From the NCBI GenBank assembly GCA_020744425.1, contig JAGMUV010000004.1:248001-312000 (forward strand): a stretch of DNA of 64,000 bases, written 5' to 3'. The position numbers and the translations under genes are program-made. The stretch is from Dactylonectria macrodidyma. Lineage: Eukaryota; Ascomycota; Sordariomycetes; Hypocreales; Nectriaceae. Position 1 is the stretch's first letter, and the number at the start of each line of letters is the position of its first letter. This document shows positions 44,077 through 54,844 of the stretch, in pieces. The notes under the pieces were generated by a model that worked only from the letters and a program-made list of their open reading frames with translations, was not told the DNA's origin and ran no database searches.

Positions 44077-46454
44077 CTATCGGTCCGAATAATATTCCGG
44101 CTGCGTAGCAGGAATGATAATGACATCTTCAACGGCTGACGACGCTGATGACTGTGACCGGGCCGGAGCCGCGGCCACGGCCCCGGCGCCCCTCCCTCTA
44201 CCTCGTCCTCCTCTAGATCCTCTTCCCCTTGTATTTGTATGGCCTCGTGATCTTGGCGTTGACAGTTTTCGGGACTGTTGGCTGCTTGGTGTGTCCACAA
44301 GCTCGGTCTGTGACAGCGTGCGCCGTACGCTTGGGTTGAGCCGGCGGGTCGTCTGTGGGTTTTGGCGAGGCTGCCGGGGGGTCTGTTGGCTTTGGGTCTG
44401 TTGCTGGGGACTCGAGGTCACACTGGCTTGTAGATATGAGGGTATCGTGAGCTTCTTATTCACAGGTATTCGAGGTCGGCCGCGGAGGTTAGCGACAACG
44501 TCAGGGTCGCGGATCAGTAGAAGTGGCTCTTCGAGGTCCTAGAGATAGAAATTAGTAGATTTCTCATACTAAGAGCTGTAATTCCTACCAGAGGTTTATG
44601 GAGCCACCAGCGGGGCAGGATAACTTCCTTTAACAACGGCTCTTTAGTCACCAGCAAGTCGTAGATATAGTGACTGCAGGGAAGACCGTATTGCTGTGTG
44701 AAGTTGCCGGAACACGGTCTCAACGGCTCGGGGGTCGGCTGCGTGAGTGATAGGAAAGCTGCCTCAGCAAATCGATGCTGCTTGACAAGCAAATCGACAG
44801 CAGCGTAGGTTATTTGTAAGGGAACCTTACCAAGCCATTCCCGGCCCATGTATTCTCGTCGCTGACGCATCATCATTCTAGCTGCCTGTTGCTCATAGTC
44901 ACGCTGCTTCTTTTTCAACATCTGTTGGATAGCTTTGTGTAGGTGAAGCAGGTCACCGGTGCCGGTGACTAGGAATGACTTCACATCCTTGTGAGCAGTC
45001 TCAACAGGGCTGTTAACCCTCTGGCCGAAGTTACGATAGCGGCAAATGTAGCACTTTGCCCACTGTTCCCGCCAAGGCATATACTCCCTTGAGATGTATC
45101 GAAGGATTGACTTTTGCTGTGGGTTGTATGCATCGTTCATCGAGGCCCAAGCCGCCTTGAAGTCACTCACTTGGTCGGCATAGATGACTCGGTGCCAGGC
45201 GGAAAACATCGTCTCGCGGGTCAATTCACCTTGTGTGCTAGGCGGCGGTGCTGGTGATGCTGAGTCTCGATTGCCGTAAGTTCCTTCATTGGCCTCGCGA
45301 TAGAGGGCTTCATGATGTCGATCACTGAGACTAGGCGTTGGCATACAATCGTCATCATCGTCATCATCGTCAGTATCTTCATCAGCATCGGCGTCTTTTG
45401 GGTCCTTCCAACGGGCTGCGATCTTAGCCTTGATGTTGGCGTTGATGTGAAAGACGCACAACTGCTGCTGCGTGTCTGGAAAGGTCACATAAAGGGCGTT
45501 TTTTAGGGCTATTTCCTTGTCAGTGATGACAACAGAAGGCACTCGGATTCCAAGGAAACGGCGGAAATCATCTACTTGGTCACAAAGCCACTGAAATCCT
45601 TCCTCTTTTTCGGAGTTGATGAGGCCAAAGCCAAAGTTAGCTACAGACTTTTGGTCTGTGACGCCAGTGACCTGGAAAAGGTACATTTTAAAGCGATTAG
45701 TCTTGTATGTATTGTCCATACCAAGAACCTCTGGAAACCTCTTCCACATCAGCTCACACCAAGGATAAGTCCAGAAAACAGCCTCAACTTTGCGGTCAGC
45801 ACTATACCGTACGAGGTGCTTGAGACCCTGATCTTGGAGGGAGCCGATCCACGCCTGCGTCGCTGTTTTGCCGCCGAGGGATGCCTGCCGCAGCTTCTGA
45901 CGGTCATTATAGATGTCTTTTTGTCGAAAGAAAGACGGCTCGATCGTCACATCACGTATGATATCACTCATCTCGCGGGCGGGGAGGGATTTGTGCTTGA
46001 AAAGAGATCGCTCGACTTCTAGCTGCTCTGGTGTGCGGCGGCGATGCATCACGTGTGCGGACGGGTCGAGGGACGGGCCGTGGTTATGATCAGAGACCGC
46101 GACTCGGTAGGTCCAGAGATAGTTGAGCTTTTGCGTTGCTGACGCTGTGATCTTGAACGGGCAGTCGACCTTTTGCGTACTGGATTTGCGTACACCAGCA
46201 GCTTCACACTCACGAGCGTCACCGCGGTCACAACGCAGTTGAATATAAGTTGGCTGCCTAACGCCATGAATCTCACGATAGTTACCAGGTGACTTCTTCA
46301 CTAAGGCGGCGCCGTTCTTGCGATAGAAGTCTTGCAGAGACTTGACGAGGTCATCCAGAGACGAGAATTGCGCTGACGGCGGCGGCGGTGGGATTTGAGA
46401 ACCTAGGGAAAAGATGCCGTTGACGGCATCGTCTTCAGCGTGAGATTGAGTCAT
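44077..46454 (-). CDS. MULE transposase with FAR1/WRKY-like zinc domain, SWIM motif and RGG/AT-hook tail
   Basis: Exons complement(44077..44538, 44589..46454) give 775 residues. The N-terminal DNA-binding part has Cys/His pattern C75, C83, C98, H123, H125 of the FAR1/WRKY-GCM1 type. The MULE catalytic core shows D247 (LGMDNTYKTNRFKMYL), D312 (VVITDKEIALKNAL), the C333-x2-H336 pair (LCVFHINANIK) and E485 (NSPVETAHKDVK). A run of Asp (around 360-370) is an insertion in the core. The SWIM zinc motif is C581...C593-S-H595. After the single intron the tail has an AT-hook-like RGRPRIP and an RGRGSRGGRGRGRG segment. No stop or frameshift is seen, so the protein could be active. Confidence 0.92.
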
Positions 46455-46655
46455 TGTGACTCGTGAGAAATGGTTGTGTGGAATAGCAGAGGGGCGACGC
46501 GATAGTAAAAGGTCTAAGTTGGCCTAGGAATTGCGATCCGATATCGCGGGGTGTTGTAAGCGAGGGTGATCACGTGACTATAAGCCTTTCCTAATGTGGC
46601 TAGCGTTTTGGAAGTCATGTGATAAATTTCCCTCTTTAGGCAAGCGTATTTTGGG

Positions 46656-46699
46656 TACAGCCCGGATAGCAATATCATACAGCCCGAATAGCACTACTC
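46656..46699 (-). repeat. Right terminal inverted repeat of the Mutator-like element
   Basis: 44 bp ending in CACTACTC at 46699, identical to the left end in inverse orientation. The target duplication TATATTTT follows at 46700-46707. Confidence 0.92.
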
Positions 46700-46923
46700 T
46701 ATATTTTTTCCCACTTTCAGACTGTCTCGGTTTGCTCCCCAAATCACAGCAAGAAAGACACCACAAAATCGCTTCCAGCTTTCTCATGTAAATGATCAAG
46801 AGTTTTATCAAGTCCAAACCGGTGATATGACTAAACTCATTAAGTTTATAACAGCAAGCGTACATATGTCATTAACGTAGCCTAAGCCCAAAACGCAACT
46901 CCATGAAACCCTAGTATCAAAGC

Positions 46924-49209
46924 TTAGTCGTAAGACTCATTTGGCTTCACCCTGTCTTCTACTGGAAGTGGCCCGTGGACAGTGCGGAGCCTCAACTTGT
47001 TTCCCTCCGCCGTGATGCAGTAATTCTCCTTCATGAAGGCGTCCTCGTCTAGAACCTTCCCGTTGTCTTGCCCAGTCAAGGACAGAGCGAGAAGCTCCGG
47101 GACAGACTCCCACGATGACGAGGTGACTCCAGTCCAAACTGACCAGATAGAAAATGCCAATACGAAGAAGATGTAGACGTAGAAGACAGCCATCGCTGCC
47201 CGTATTGTGAGGCTGTTGTCGGCAAAAGCGAAGCCTGTGATAAATGTTTCCATTTCAGTTCCATAGTTTGCGGCCTGCTCTTCCTCGGTGACTGCATATG
47301 GATTTCCTCCAGGTCCAAACACATTTCCGTCTTGTGGCAAGAAGTTCTTCCACCACTCGCCGTCCGGATCTGCGAGGGTAGTGATGGCTGAGGCGTTGGG
47401 GGCAGATCTCGCAAGACCATTCGTCGTCAGGACACCCAAAATTGTCTCAAGATGCTTTTCGGACCTGCTTCCGCTGCCCTTGGCAGTCCAGATACCACTG
47501 GTGAGCAATAGCTCATGAATGATTGTACGATTTCTCCAGGGGTCCAGAGGGTTCAAGTAATTCGCAAAGCCCGTCTGGATTTGAATCTTTCGGCCATAGG
47601 TTGGGCTAAGAATCCATGAGCCGCCCAGAGACGTTGCTAGAGCGTCCGAGAACGGCGGTATACCCTCGGCAAGGAGTGAGACTGCGTCACCAGTAATTGT
47701 TGTGACAGCCCATCGGGCGTCAACCATGCAGCCGTACACGTCGATCGAAAGGTCTGTGCCATTTGTCGGAACGGCCACGATGACGCCAACAGAGGCGTTT
47801 GCGGCCATGGACGACTCGGGCTCAAACCAAAAGACCTCAGGGCCTTCGAGGTTCGGGAGCGTTTCAGACATCCAATCATCGATTTCGTCCGAGGTAATGT
47901 TGATAGCTGGATACTCCCATGATCGGAAATCTGGGAAAGAAGGTTCTGTCAGGTTGTCCGGACTCATTGATGAGCGGTGGCATCTAGAATGTGTGATCGG
48001 CTGAGGCGCAGTGAGGAGATGCTGAATCTTTTGATACATGTTGAAACGATAGTTTCCACTCTTCGACGCGGCGTCTGATGCCAGTTCCCAGTCCAGGGAA
48101 CTCAAGACGACGGAATCCGATCCAACAAAGTGCGGCATCGATGCGACAGTGTGGTTAGGGCTATTCTTATTGAAAACCTTCTCCCTTACGTCCACACTCA
48201 TCTTCGAAAGAGTCGTGACTCCAGAAAGCACGACGTTGCGTGGTGGCCTCGGTCCAAGAATTCCATCCACGATCTGACTAGAAGTCCGAAGCTTTGCGAT
48301 GAGCTGGTGGTTCAGGACGTCCCACTCCCAAGAAGGGCACATGGAGTTTCCCGTAATGTTGCAAGCGGTCCCTATCGTGTTGTTCTCGCTTAGGATGGTT
48401 GGGAAGATTTCATCATAAGTAGCGTTGGCCCAGACCAAACTTCCTCCAGCCGCCCAGTCATCTTCCTGCGGCATCATGACTGTTGCACTAAGGGAAGATG
48501 CCCCTAATGCAAGAATCGTAAAGAGGAATGTAATTGTTATAAAGGCAAGCTTTTTCCAAAAACGAGAGAACTTCCCGTTGATAATAGTCATAAATTCCGC
48601 AGACCAGAGGAAGCTGATGTCTGTAATTTGTTGCCCAGCCACGAGAGCCCCGTACGGTACGCCTTCGCCAATGGTAAATTCATAACGGATGACGGCAAAC
48701 AATATGGAGGTGAGGGATAGGACAATGAACAACTCCATCAGCTTTGCCGCGAACTGAATACCGAGCTTTTTCTGGATATCATAGTTGGGTGGTCCCTCGA
48801 GCTCTTTGCCGATGTAGTATTCGTTAAAGATGTAAAAACTCAGCGTGATGATGCCGGCAATGGCAGGGATGTGGATCAGGGAGGTCAAAAGCGCAGCTAT
48901 CCTGTCTTTGACGATGGGGGTTTCCTGGACCCGGTGCACCCATTCACGAGTCGATCTGAATGGAACCAAAATACCCCGGAGTCGGAACTTGCTCAGAAAT
49001 GCAGTAATTCGCCACCTCAAGAGGGAGAATGATCTCCTTGATCGTCCTGGGCCATCAGAGTCGAAGTCAGCATAGTTACGTTTCGCAGAGTTTCGTGCCG
49101 AGTCTTGATCGTATGCAAATTGCTGGTTCAGCGGTGCGTTGGGGCCATGCTCCTCAGCACTGACGAGTTCGTAGTGAGGCTCAATGTTGGCCCCCGGTTT
49201 GTCCGCCAT
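46924..49209 (-). CDS. Fungal-specific multi-span membrane glycoprotein, unknown function
   Basis: A single exon codes for 761 residues. The cytosolic N-terminus (about 110 residues, basic near RSRRSFSLLRWR) is followed by three hydrophobic spans: LIHIPAIAGIITLSFYIF, LMELFIVLSLTSILFAVI and FITITFLFTILALGASSL. A large loop follows, roughly residues 240-670, with about ten N-x-S/T glycosylation sites (such as NATY, NNTI, NITG, NHTV and NRTI) and a few Cys, so it probably faces outside or the lumen. A last span (AVFYVYIFFVLAFSIWSVW) is followed by a cytosolic tail of about 70 residues. The layout matches a broadly distributed Pezizomycotina family with no assigned role. I cannot name a function. 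Confidence 0.8.
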   Translation of the reverse strand: MADKPGANIEPHYELVSAEEHGPNAPLNQQFAYDQDSARNSAKRNYADFDSDGPGRSRRSFSLLRWRITAFLSKFRLRGILVPFRSTREWVHRVQETPIVKDRIAALLTSLIHIPAIAGIITLSFYIFNEYYIGKELEGPPNYDIQKKLGIQFAAKLMELFIVLSLTSILFAVIRYEFTIGEGVPYGALVAGQQITDISFLWSAEFMTIINGKFSRFWKKLAFITITFLFTILALGASSLSATVMMPQEDDWAAGGSLVWANATYDEIFPTILSENNTIGTACNITGNSMCPSWEWDVLNHQLIAKLRTSSQIVDGILGPRPPRNVVLSGVTTLSKMSVDVREKVFNKNSPNHTVASMPHFVGSDSVVLSSLDWELASDAASKSGNYRFNMYQKIQHLLTAPQPITHSRCHRSSMSPDNLTEPSFPDFRSWEYPAINITSDEIDDWMSETLPNLEGPEVFWFEPESSMAANASVGVIVAVPTNGTDLSIDVYGCMVDARWAVTTITGDAVSLLAEGIPPFSDALATSLGGSWILSPTYGRKIQIQTGFANYLNPLDPWRNRTIIHELLLTSGIWTAKGSGSRSEKHLETILGVLTTNGLARSAPNASAITTLADPDGEWWKNFLPQDGNVFGPGGNPYAVTEEEQAANYGTEMETFITGFAFADNSLTIRAAMAVFYVYIFFVLAFSIWSVWTGVTSSSWESVPELLALSLTGQDNGKVLDEDAFMKENYCITAEGNKLRLRTVHGPLPVEDRVKPNESYD

Positions 49210-51415
49210 GCTTCCCAGCTTGCGGTGATGCGAAATTAAGAAGAACAGGACGGAGGCGAGAGTTGAAAGTGTCAGAAATTAGATCAAGGGTATGAGATAG
49301 TCACAGTATTAATAAAGCGTCACGGGAAGTCAGAAACTGGTCTGGATTCGACGGGTTGGGGGCGGAAGTGGTACCCGTGGCTGTTGCAGGCTTGCAGTGT
49401 TTGCGTATCAAATTGTATCCCTGTAACCAATAGTCTACGAGAGCAAGCGAATGGGGGCTACTATTTTGTTTTAACTAGGACAGGTATTGCAATCCTGTCA
49501 TGGGGGCCATAAGCAGCGTGCCGAGGCAGGGTTGCTGGTGCACTCAGGCTCAAGTGTATGTATGATGTTCGTGTCAGCAACCTGAGAGCCATTTTTTACT
49601 CTTTTGGCATAGGTTTATAGAGATCTTTTGAGAGTAACACACAACTTTAACTAATTTAACGCCAAAGTTCATAGTATCTTCCATCGTAATTTTGAAGCTG
49701 TGCGGTAATTAAGCCGATGGTAGGGCTGAGTGGCTGGGACTGCTAGGGACGTCACATCGCACGACTGTTTGCACGCGGCGCAGCGCAGCCTCACCCTTGT
49801 CGTCTCAAACTCCACATGAACCATGCCCAGCCTTATCTGGAGATGGGGCCGCGCTTGGTCTGACACAATTCTTCCGCCATTGGTCGGTGTACGGTTGGTT
49901 ACTAGGGCCATTCGCAGCGAAAATTCGGACAATTGGAAAAGTCCGGTGCCCCAACTTTTGTTTTTTCATTAGTTTCCATATTTGATACCAGTATCCGTAT
50001 TGGTTCGCAACTGATTCTAGCAGATAGTCATTGCTTGTATGAAGATTGAGAGCTAACACTGGCTCGGTGTGAATCCCATAGGGTCAACAACTGCCATGGT
50101 GAATAGAATCAAATAGTGGCTCGACTCTATTTTGCGAGGGTAGAATCCACTGTGCTATCACAATCATGATATCTTGAGCGTCATAGTTCGCGTCCAGTCG
50201 AAAATCGTCTATGCAGTGTAGCTAACGTGGAACTGCCTACCAACTGTTCTGTGGATTCCGGCTTTAAAGTCTCTGCATGCCCAATGTCCCATAGATTTCA
50301 ACTTTGGGATGGTCACTATGTGCAAGACAATGTATTCGTGCACGAGCATTGTTCAAGGGTTGAAGCATGGGCCCAGGGTCAGGGTTGGCCAAAACATCTT
50401 GTGGAGACCTGGGCTCTCGTGGATTTGATTGCGCAGGCCCAGTCCGTCTCACGTCAGCTTACCACGCGTGAAGATTCTTCCAGGCGCCTAGCCTTCGAGG
50501 CAAATGCAATGCAAACTCTCAATTTGTCATCCTAGTTCCTAAGAATGACGTCAATACTGACAGGATATCTTGCCAAATTTTCGTGAAGTTCGCTTTGAGT
50601 TGCAGCTTCGCAGCCTTTGAATGTTGTGGGTCAGGTGGCGTGAGCTTTATGCATAAACAAGTTCATATGACTAGGATACAACTTGAATAATAGAATGTTC
50701 TAGTCTGTAAAATTGGGCAGCCTCACATTGTTGTCTACGAATGTGCGAATTGGGAGACTTGTCTAGTTCCTGCGTCAGAAGTCTTGTGAGGCTCGCGCTG
50801 GGCGCTCGATGCTGAAACCGTGTGCCTTATCGAAAAGAGGAGGTCAGCAAAGCCTCGTCAGTCGTAAGTCTAGATGCGAATGAGACAGAAGCACACATTG
50901 CCATGCAAGAGCAAGAGTGTACCTGCCTAGGTAGCACGTTGGTTACCGGTCATTTCACCCTTTGGAAACTCGGAACAGTATCAGCAGGCGAATGGGCCTT
51001 CTGTGGAAGCAGTCTTTCGCAGGAGGCTTATTTCTTTGTCTCCTCACCTTTGCCGGAGAATTAAGTCGGTTGATTATATTAAGGCTGTTGGCCATTTGAC
51101 AGGGGACGGACTACCACCGAGGCCCTTGCTGTGGTTTCACAGACGCATCGGAACGCGCTCGCCTCTACTAAGTTTAGCCCAGCGCTATCAATCGATCTTT
51201 TTAAGCTCTAATTGCTCATGATTAAGATCATATCCCACTTGACTTTTCATCTCTCGTGTTTTGGATACATCAACGCGGTCACATGACTCGCAGCCTGACT
51301 ATTTTCTCACGTCCTTCCTTAGTGTTCTCGCCACTGTAACTTCACTCCACCACATTCCACTCAACTCTGAGACTGTGAGCATAAATAGCCCTCAAACAAT
51401 TCAAGAATTTACACT
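49210..51415. other. Long intergenic region
   Basis: About 2.2 kb between divergent genes. The longest frame (50227-50535, +, 102 codons) has no domain and no splice partners. No tRNA-like structure or clear repeat was found. Confidence 0.5.
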
Positions 51416-51811
51416 ATGGCTACTTCGCGACCCTCTTTCTCTCCATGGCACATCCCCCCTCTCTTCATCGCCACCGCCTTCACTTTCGGCGGCCTCCTCC
51501 CCTTCTGGAACCCGTCGCGTGCAATTCGCGAATACGGCTTGCCTGACCGAATCGCCACCTCACGCGATGCGCACACGTGTTTTGCCATTTACGGCTCGCG
51601 AACGTCCATCTTTGGCGTTGCCTTATGGACTTTCTATCTTCGGGGTGACTTTAAAGCACTGGATACCCTGATGGGCCTGCTCGTCGGGGCTGGCGCATTT
51701 GACGGGTACTTGTGTTGGAAGGAGGGCGTCCCAGGTCGGGGCTTGTTCAGGTTCCTGTCTTCGGTTGTTGTTGGAGGATGGGGGCTTTTGGGTTTGAGTT
51801 CAAGAGGTTGA
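51416..51811 (+). CDS. DUF4267 family small membrane protein
   Basis: A single exon codes for 131 residues. About four hydrophobic segments alternate with short loops: IPPLFIATAFTFGGLLPFW, a stretch around SRTSIFGVALWTFYL, TLMGLLVGAGAFDGYLCW and LSSVVVGGWGLLGL. The loop FNP-like WNPSRAIREYGLPDRIA and the AFDGYLCWKEG turn match the fungal and bacterial DUF4267 family of short four-span proteins of unknown role. The ATG follows a leader with no upstream in-frame extension. Solitary gene without an obvious partner. Confidence 0.75.
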   Translation: MATSRPSFSPWHIPPLFIATAFTFGGLLPFWNPSRAIREYGLPDRIATSRDAHTCFAIYGSRTSIFGVALWTFYLRGDFKALDTLMGLLVGAGAFDGYLCWKEGVPGRGLFRFLSSVVVGGWGLLGLSSRG

Positions 51812-53327
51812 ACGGTGTTGATGAACATGATCCTAGCGGAGAGATGCAGCGCCGCTTCACTTGAGGATTTCGTGATAGTTGTGAGATGATACGGACTGTG
51901 ATGATATTCAAATAAGCAAGGGCACCGCGTATGTCAACTACGATCTAGATGATCAGGGCCCTTACAAGTGAAGGACCGTCCAAAGCTAACATCGGATGGA
52001 AACACAATTCGTAACCTTCTTTACGGAAGCATCGAGCTTGGTGGTGGACATTGCGAGTACGAGTAAATAAATGAGTATCCACACTGTTGTACCTCCATGA
52101 CACATTCGGTATAGATTCATAACGGAATGCGAGAATTTAGTCCCAGAGTTACTCATCTTCCCATCTGCCTGTCTTATAATATCGCGTGCGCTCAAATATG
52201 GAAAACGGATATTTCTCTGTGCAGACATCGTATATACCATCCATATATATATATAAAGATGTAAGAGGCTTCGAATAGCTTACATTTGCAAGAAATTCCT
52301 CCCCTAATTTCCTGGAATGCTTGGCTGCCTTCGTCACTCAACTGCCCTTATATGCTCAAGCCCAAGCATTCTAAAAACTTGAGGAAGTGAACTGTGACAC
52401 GCTATGCGCTCAGTCCAGGCTGAGTCTTGAGACTTCTAGCTTATTCAATTTTATTCCCAACACGCGGCTGGTAAATGGAGTTGCACGAAATATGTCTCAG
52501 TCTCGGGTTGACATTGAGAGATCATTCAAACAAACGAGTACAATCAGAATCTTGCAACCCTGCCCCCAAAGTTTTGCTTCGTCGTATAGTCCCAAGCCTG
52601 GCCAATATGTAAATAATCAATCAAACACAATTTTTCGATAGATAAAGCAGTCGTGTATCTGTGAATTGTCAGACATTGTACGGTAGGAAAGACAAGAATC
52701 ACGGACTATTCTTGCGGTTTCCTTTCAGCGATGGAAGAGTAGTGGCATGATGTATCATGAAGTTCATCCACACCCGAATTTTGTTGGAATTCACATTGCC
52801 CCTTTTTAACAAGCATGCCGCTGGGATTTATAAGCTGTCTTGTGGTGATCGTCTGCGGTTTTCGTTCTGCGCAGCTCTCGGGCGTCTCCTACCCTGTAAT
52901 TACCTCCGTGGCGCAGCTTCCGGGCTGTGGGCTTTTGATACAGTCCCGCGCTGCTGACATATCCCAAAGTAGGTACATATCGTTAAGATAAGCCGGGGCA
53001 AATCTCAAGCCGAAATAAGGTGATTGAACTCGGTGACCCAGAATGTGCCTATGAATAGACCAGGTGGGGTGTGGTCTTTCTGATGGCCAGCGGTTTGCCC
53101 ACGGAGCCTGGGCTAGTGTCGCAAAAGTGCCCGGTCGCTTCTGGTTTAGGAATTTTTGGGCGGGGTTTCGGAGTCCCGTTTTAGAAGCCGGGTGATCAAT
53201 TCCTAGAGGAGTAGATCTCGCAGAAACCACATATTTAATGTGCTTGAAGAACCTCACGCCTACTCTGCATTTTGTGTTTTAGTTTTGTATACTTGTTGAT
53301 GCAAGTCCATCGGCTCGACTGTCCAGT
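51812..53327. other. Long intergenic region
   Basis: About 1.5 kb, AT-rich, with an (AT)n run near 52243-52254. No supportable gene on either strand. Confidence 0.5.
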
Positions 53328-53914
53328 ATGACTACCACTGACGAAAGCAAGCCCTCGCAGACGTACGAGGCGGGCTGCCACTGCGGTTTCATCAGCCTCT
53401 CCATCACGCTATCGCCGCCACTTCCTGAGCTCAAGGTCAACCAGTGCAATTGCTCCATCTGTCGCCGAGCAGGATATTTGCTAGTTTGTTCGTGTCCCAG
53501 TTTGCCATATGTGCACCTTACACAAATTACGTCGCCGCGTTTGCTAACGACCATCCAGATCCGCCTTACGAGGACGTGACCTGGCACCACGGCTCAGATA
53601 CTCGCGTAGGGCGCTACCAGTTCAACACTAAGACACGCGACCACATGTTCTGTCCCAAGTGCGGTATAAGCATTGGTATCGACTTTCACCAAGAAGACCC
53701 AAAGAATTATGGAATTAGTGTATGATAAGCTAGATCTCAAAGATGTGCGACAGAGCTAACGGCCAATGACTAGGTGCGGCAGTTTAATGACATCGACCTT
53801 GACGCATTGAACTACAAGCAGTTTGATGGCGCACACAAGCTGTCGCCAGCTGTCGATCTATCTGGCAAGCAGGTAAATGCGGAGACGGGAGAGGAGCCGT
53901 CATCCAGCACCTGA
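53328..53914 (+). CDS. GFA/CENP-V family zinc protein
   Basis: Exons 53328..53487, 53559..53719 and 53774..53914 give 153 residues. Zinc ligands are visible as C17-x-C19 (CHCG), C40-x-C42-x2-C45 (CNCSIC) and the later CPKCG, the pattern of the glutathione-dependent formaldehyde-activating (GFA/Mss4-like) fold. I chose the donor GTTCGT for intron 1 because it yields GYLLVYPPYEDVTWHHG, the usual family sequence at this spot; neighbouring GT dinucleotides break it. The C-terminal exon (VRQFNDIDLDALNYKQFDG) is also typical (VR.fndvDld.L). Members bind glutathione adducts or act as small thiol-related enzymes; the precise role is unknown. It is probably cytosolic. Confidence 0.85.
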
Positions 53915-54844
53915 AGCTCGATTGGGGCAATGGCATTGCATGGAGTTAGTGTTGACATCAAGTGGTGAGGTGAGTTTAGGCAGGCGAGACGAGGCGTTGG
54001 GACTTGGGAGGTGGTGCGTGGGCGGGTTTATTAGTGCGGGCGGATGTCAAATGGACAGGGCGGAATTGAGGCTGGCTTGGCTGTCATCGAGATCAGGCTC
54101 GCAAAGATCGTCGCGAGAAGCAGGCTGAATGGAAGTCAATGGGCCAGCCATCTACGCAAGCTGTGTGGTTCGAATGATGATCTTTCAGCTGACAATCTAC
54201 GGCAAGATCTTGTTTCCGCGACGAGCTGGACGAATTGGTCAAGCTCAGCACGAATGAGTCTCACATTTTCCATCCCAAACTACACCTCTCAGTACTGCTG
54301 TCTGGAGAACGAATTGATGTCTGACCCCTCATCATACCAGTCCGTCTTCGTGTTCTCACGGAGGTACTGACATCATGTCTCCCTTGAAAACCCGGAGCTG
54401 TTTCCGGACAGTTGGCCTTCTGTGCACCCAAGTTTCAGCACTTGTCACCACTAAAATGGGGCTCCGGGGCCTAAAAACAAGCTTCGCTCGCTAAGCGCAG
54501 CACGCTACGCGGTCCCTACAAGCCACTAAGGTCGATCATCCCTGGTTCAGGTTTAGTGCGATGCTCACTGATGCAAGCTCGATGCCGGTGCTTGCCTTTT
54601 GCTCCAGATAGTCGACGTCATTGACATTTCGTCCTGGCCTCGATGCTTGTTTGCTTGATGCGGGTGACGATCATTGAGAAAATGTGGCTGATCTCTGCAA
54701 TACCTTCATGACCTCTTGAGCTGCTTCTCCTCCTCCTCCTCTTCCCATCAGTCCTCTTCTCCGCATCCCTCGACCTAGGCCAATTGACCCTGGGCAGTGC
54801 TTCGCAACAGACTCACCTCCATCACCTACACGGGGGCCGTCGCG
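53915..54844. other. Intergenic, promoter of the SMP/C2 gene
   Basis: 930 bp between genes on the same strand. Frames inside (such as 53877-54128) are shadows. An in-frame ATG at 54797 could extend the next gene by 16 codons. Confidence 0.5.

Larger units (their letters stand above)
43833..46699 (-). mobile_element. Mutator-like DNA transposon, apparently complete (2867 bp)
   Basis: The element is bounded by identical 44-bp terminal inverted repeats and an 8-bp direct duplication TATATTTT (43825-43832 and 46700-46707). It contains one intact two-exon transposase gene on the minus strand. MULEs usually make 8-11 bp duplications, so this fits. Identical ends, a clean target duplication and an open transposase indicate a recent insertion without repeat-induced mutation. 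It sits between the NmrA-like gene and the 3' end of a membrane-protein gene. Confidence 0.92.

Noticed and set aside
45345..45380. Trinucleotide run (TCATCG) as an unstable microsatellite
   Set aside because: It encodes the Asp run of the transposase and is short; normal low-complexity coding sequence.
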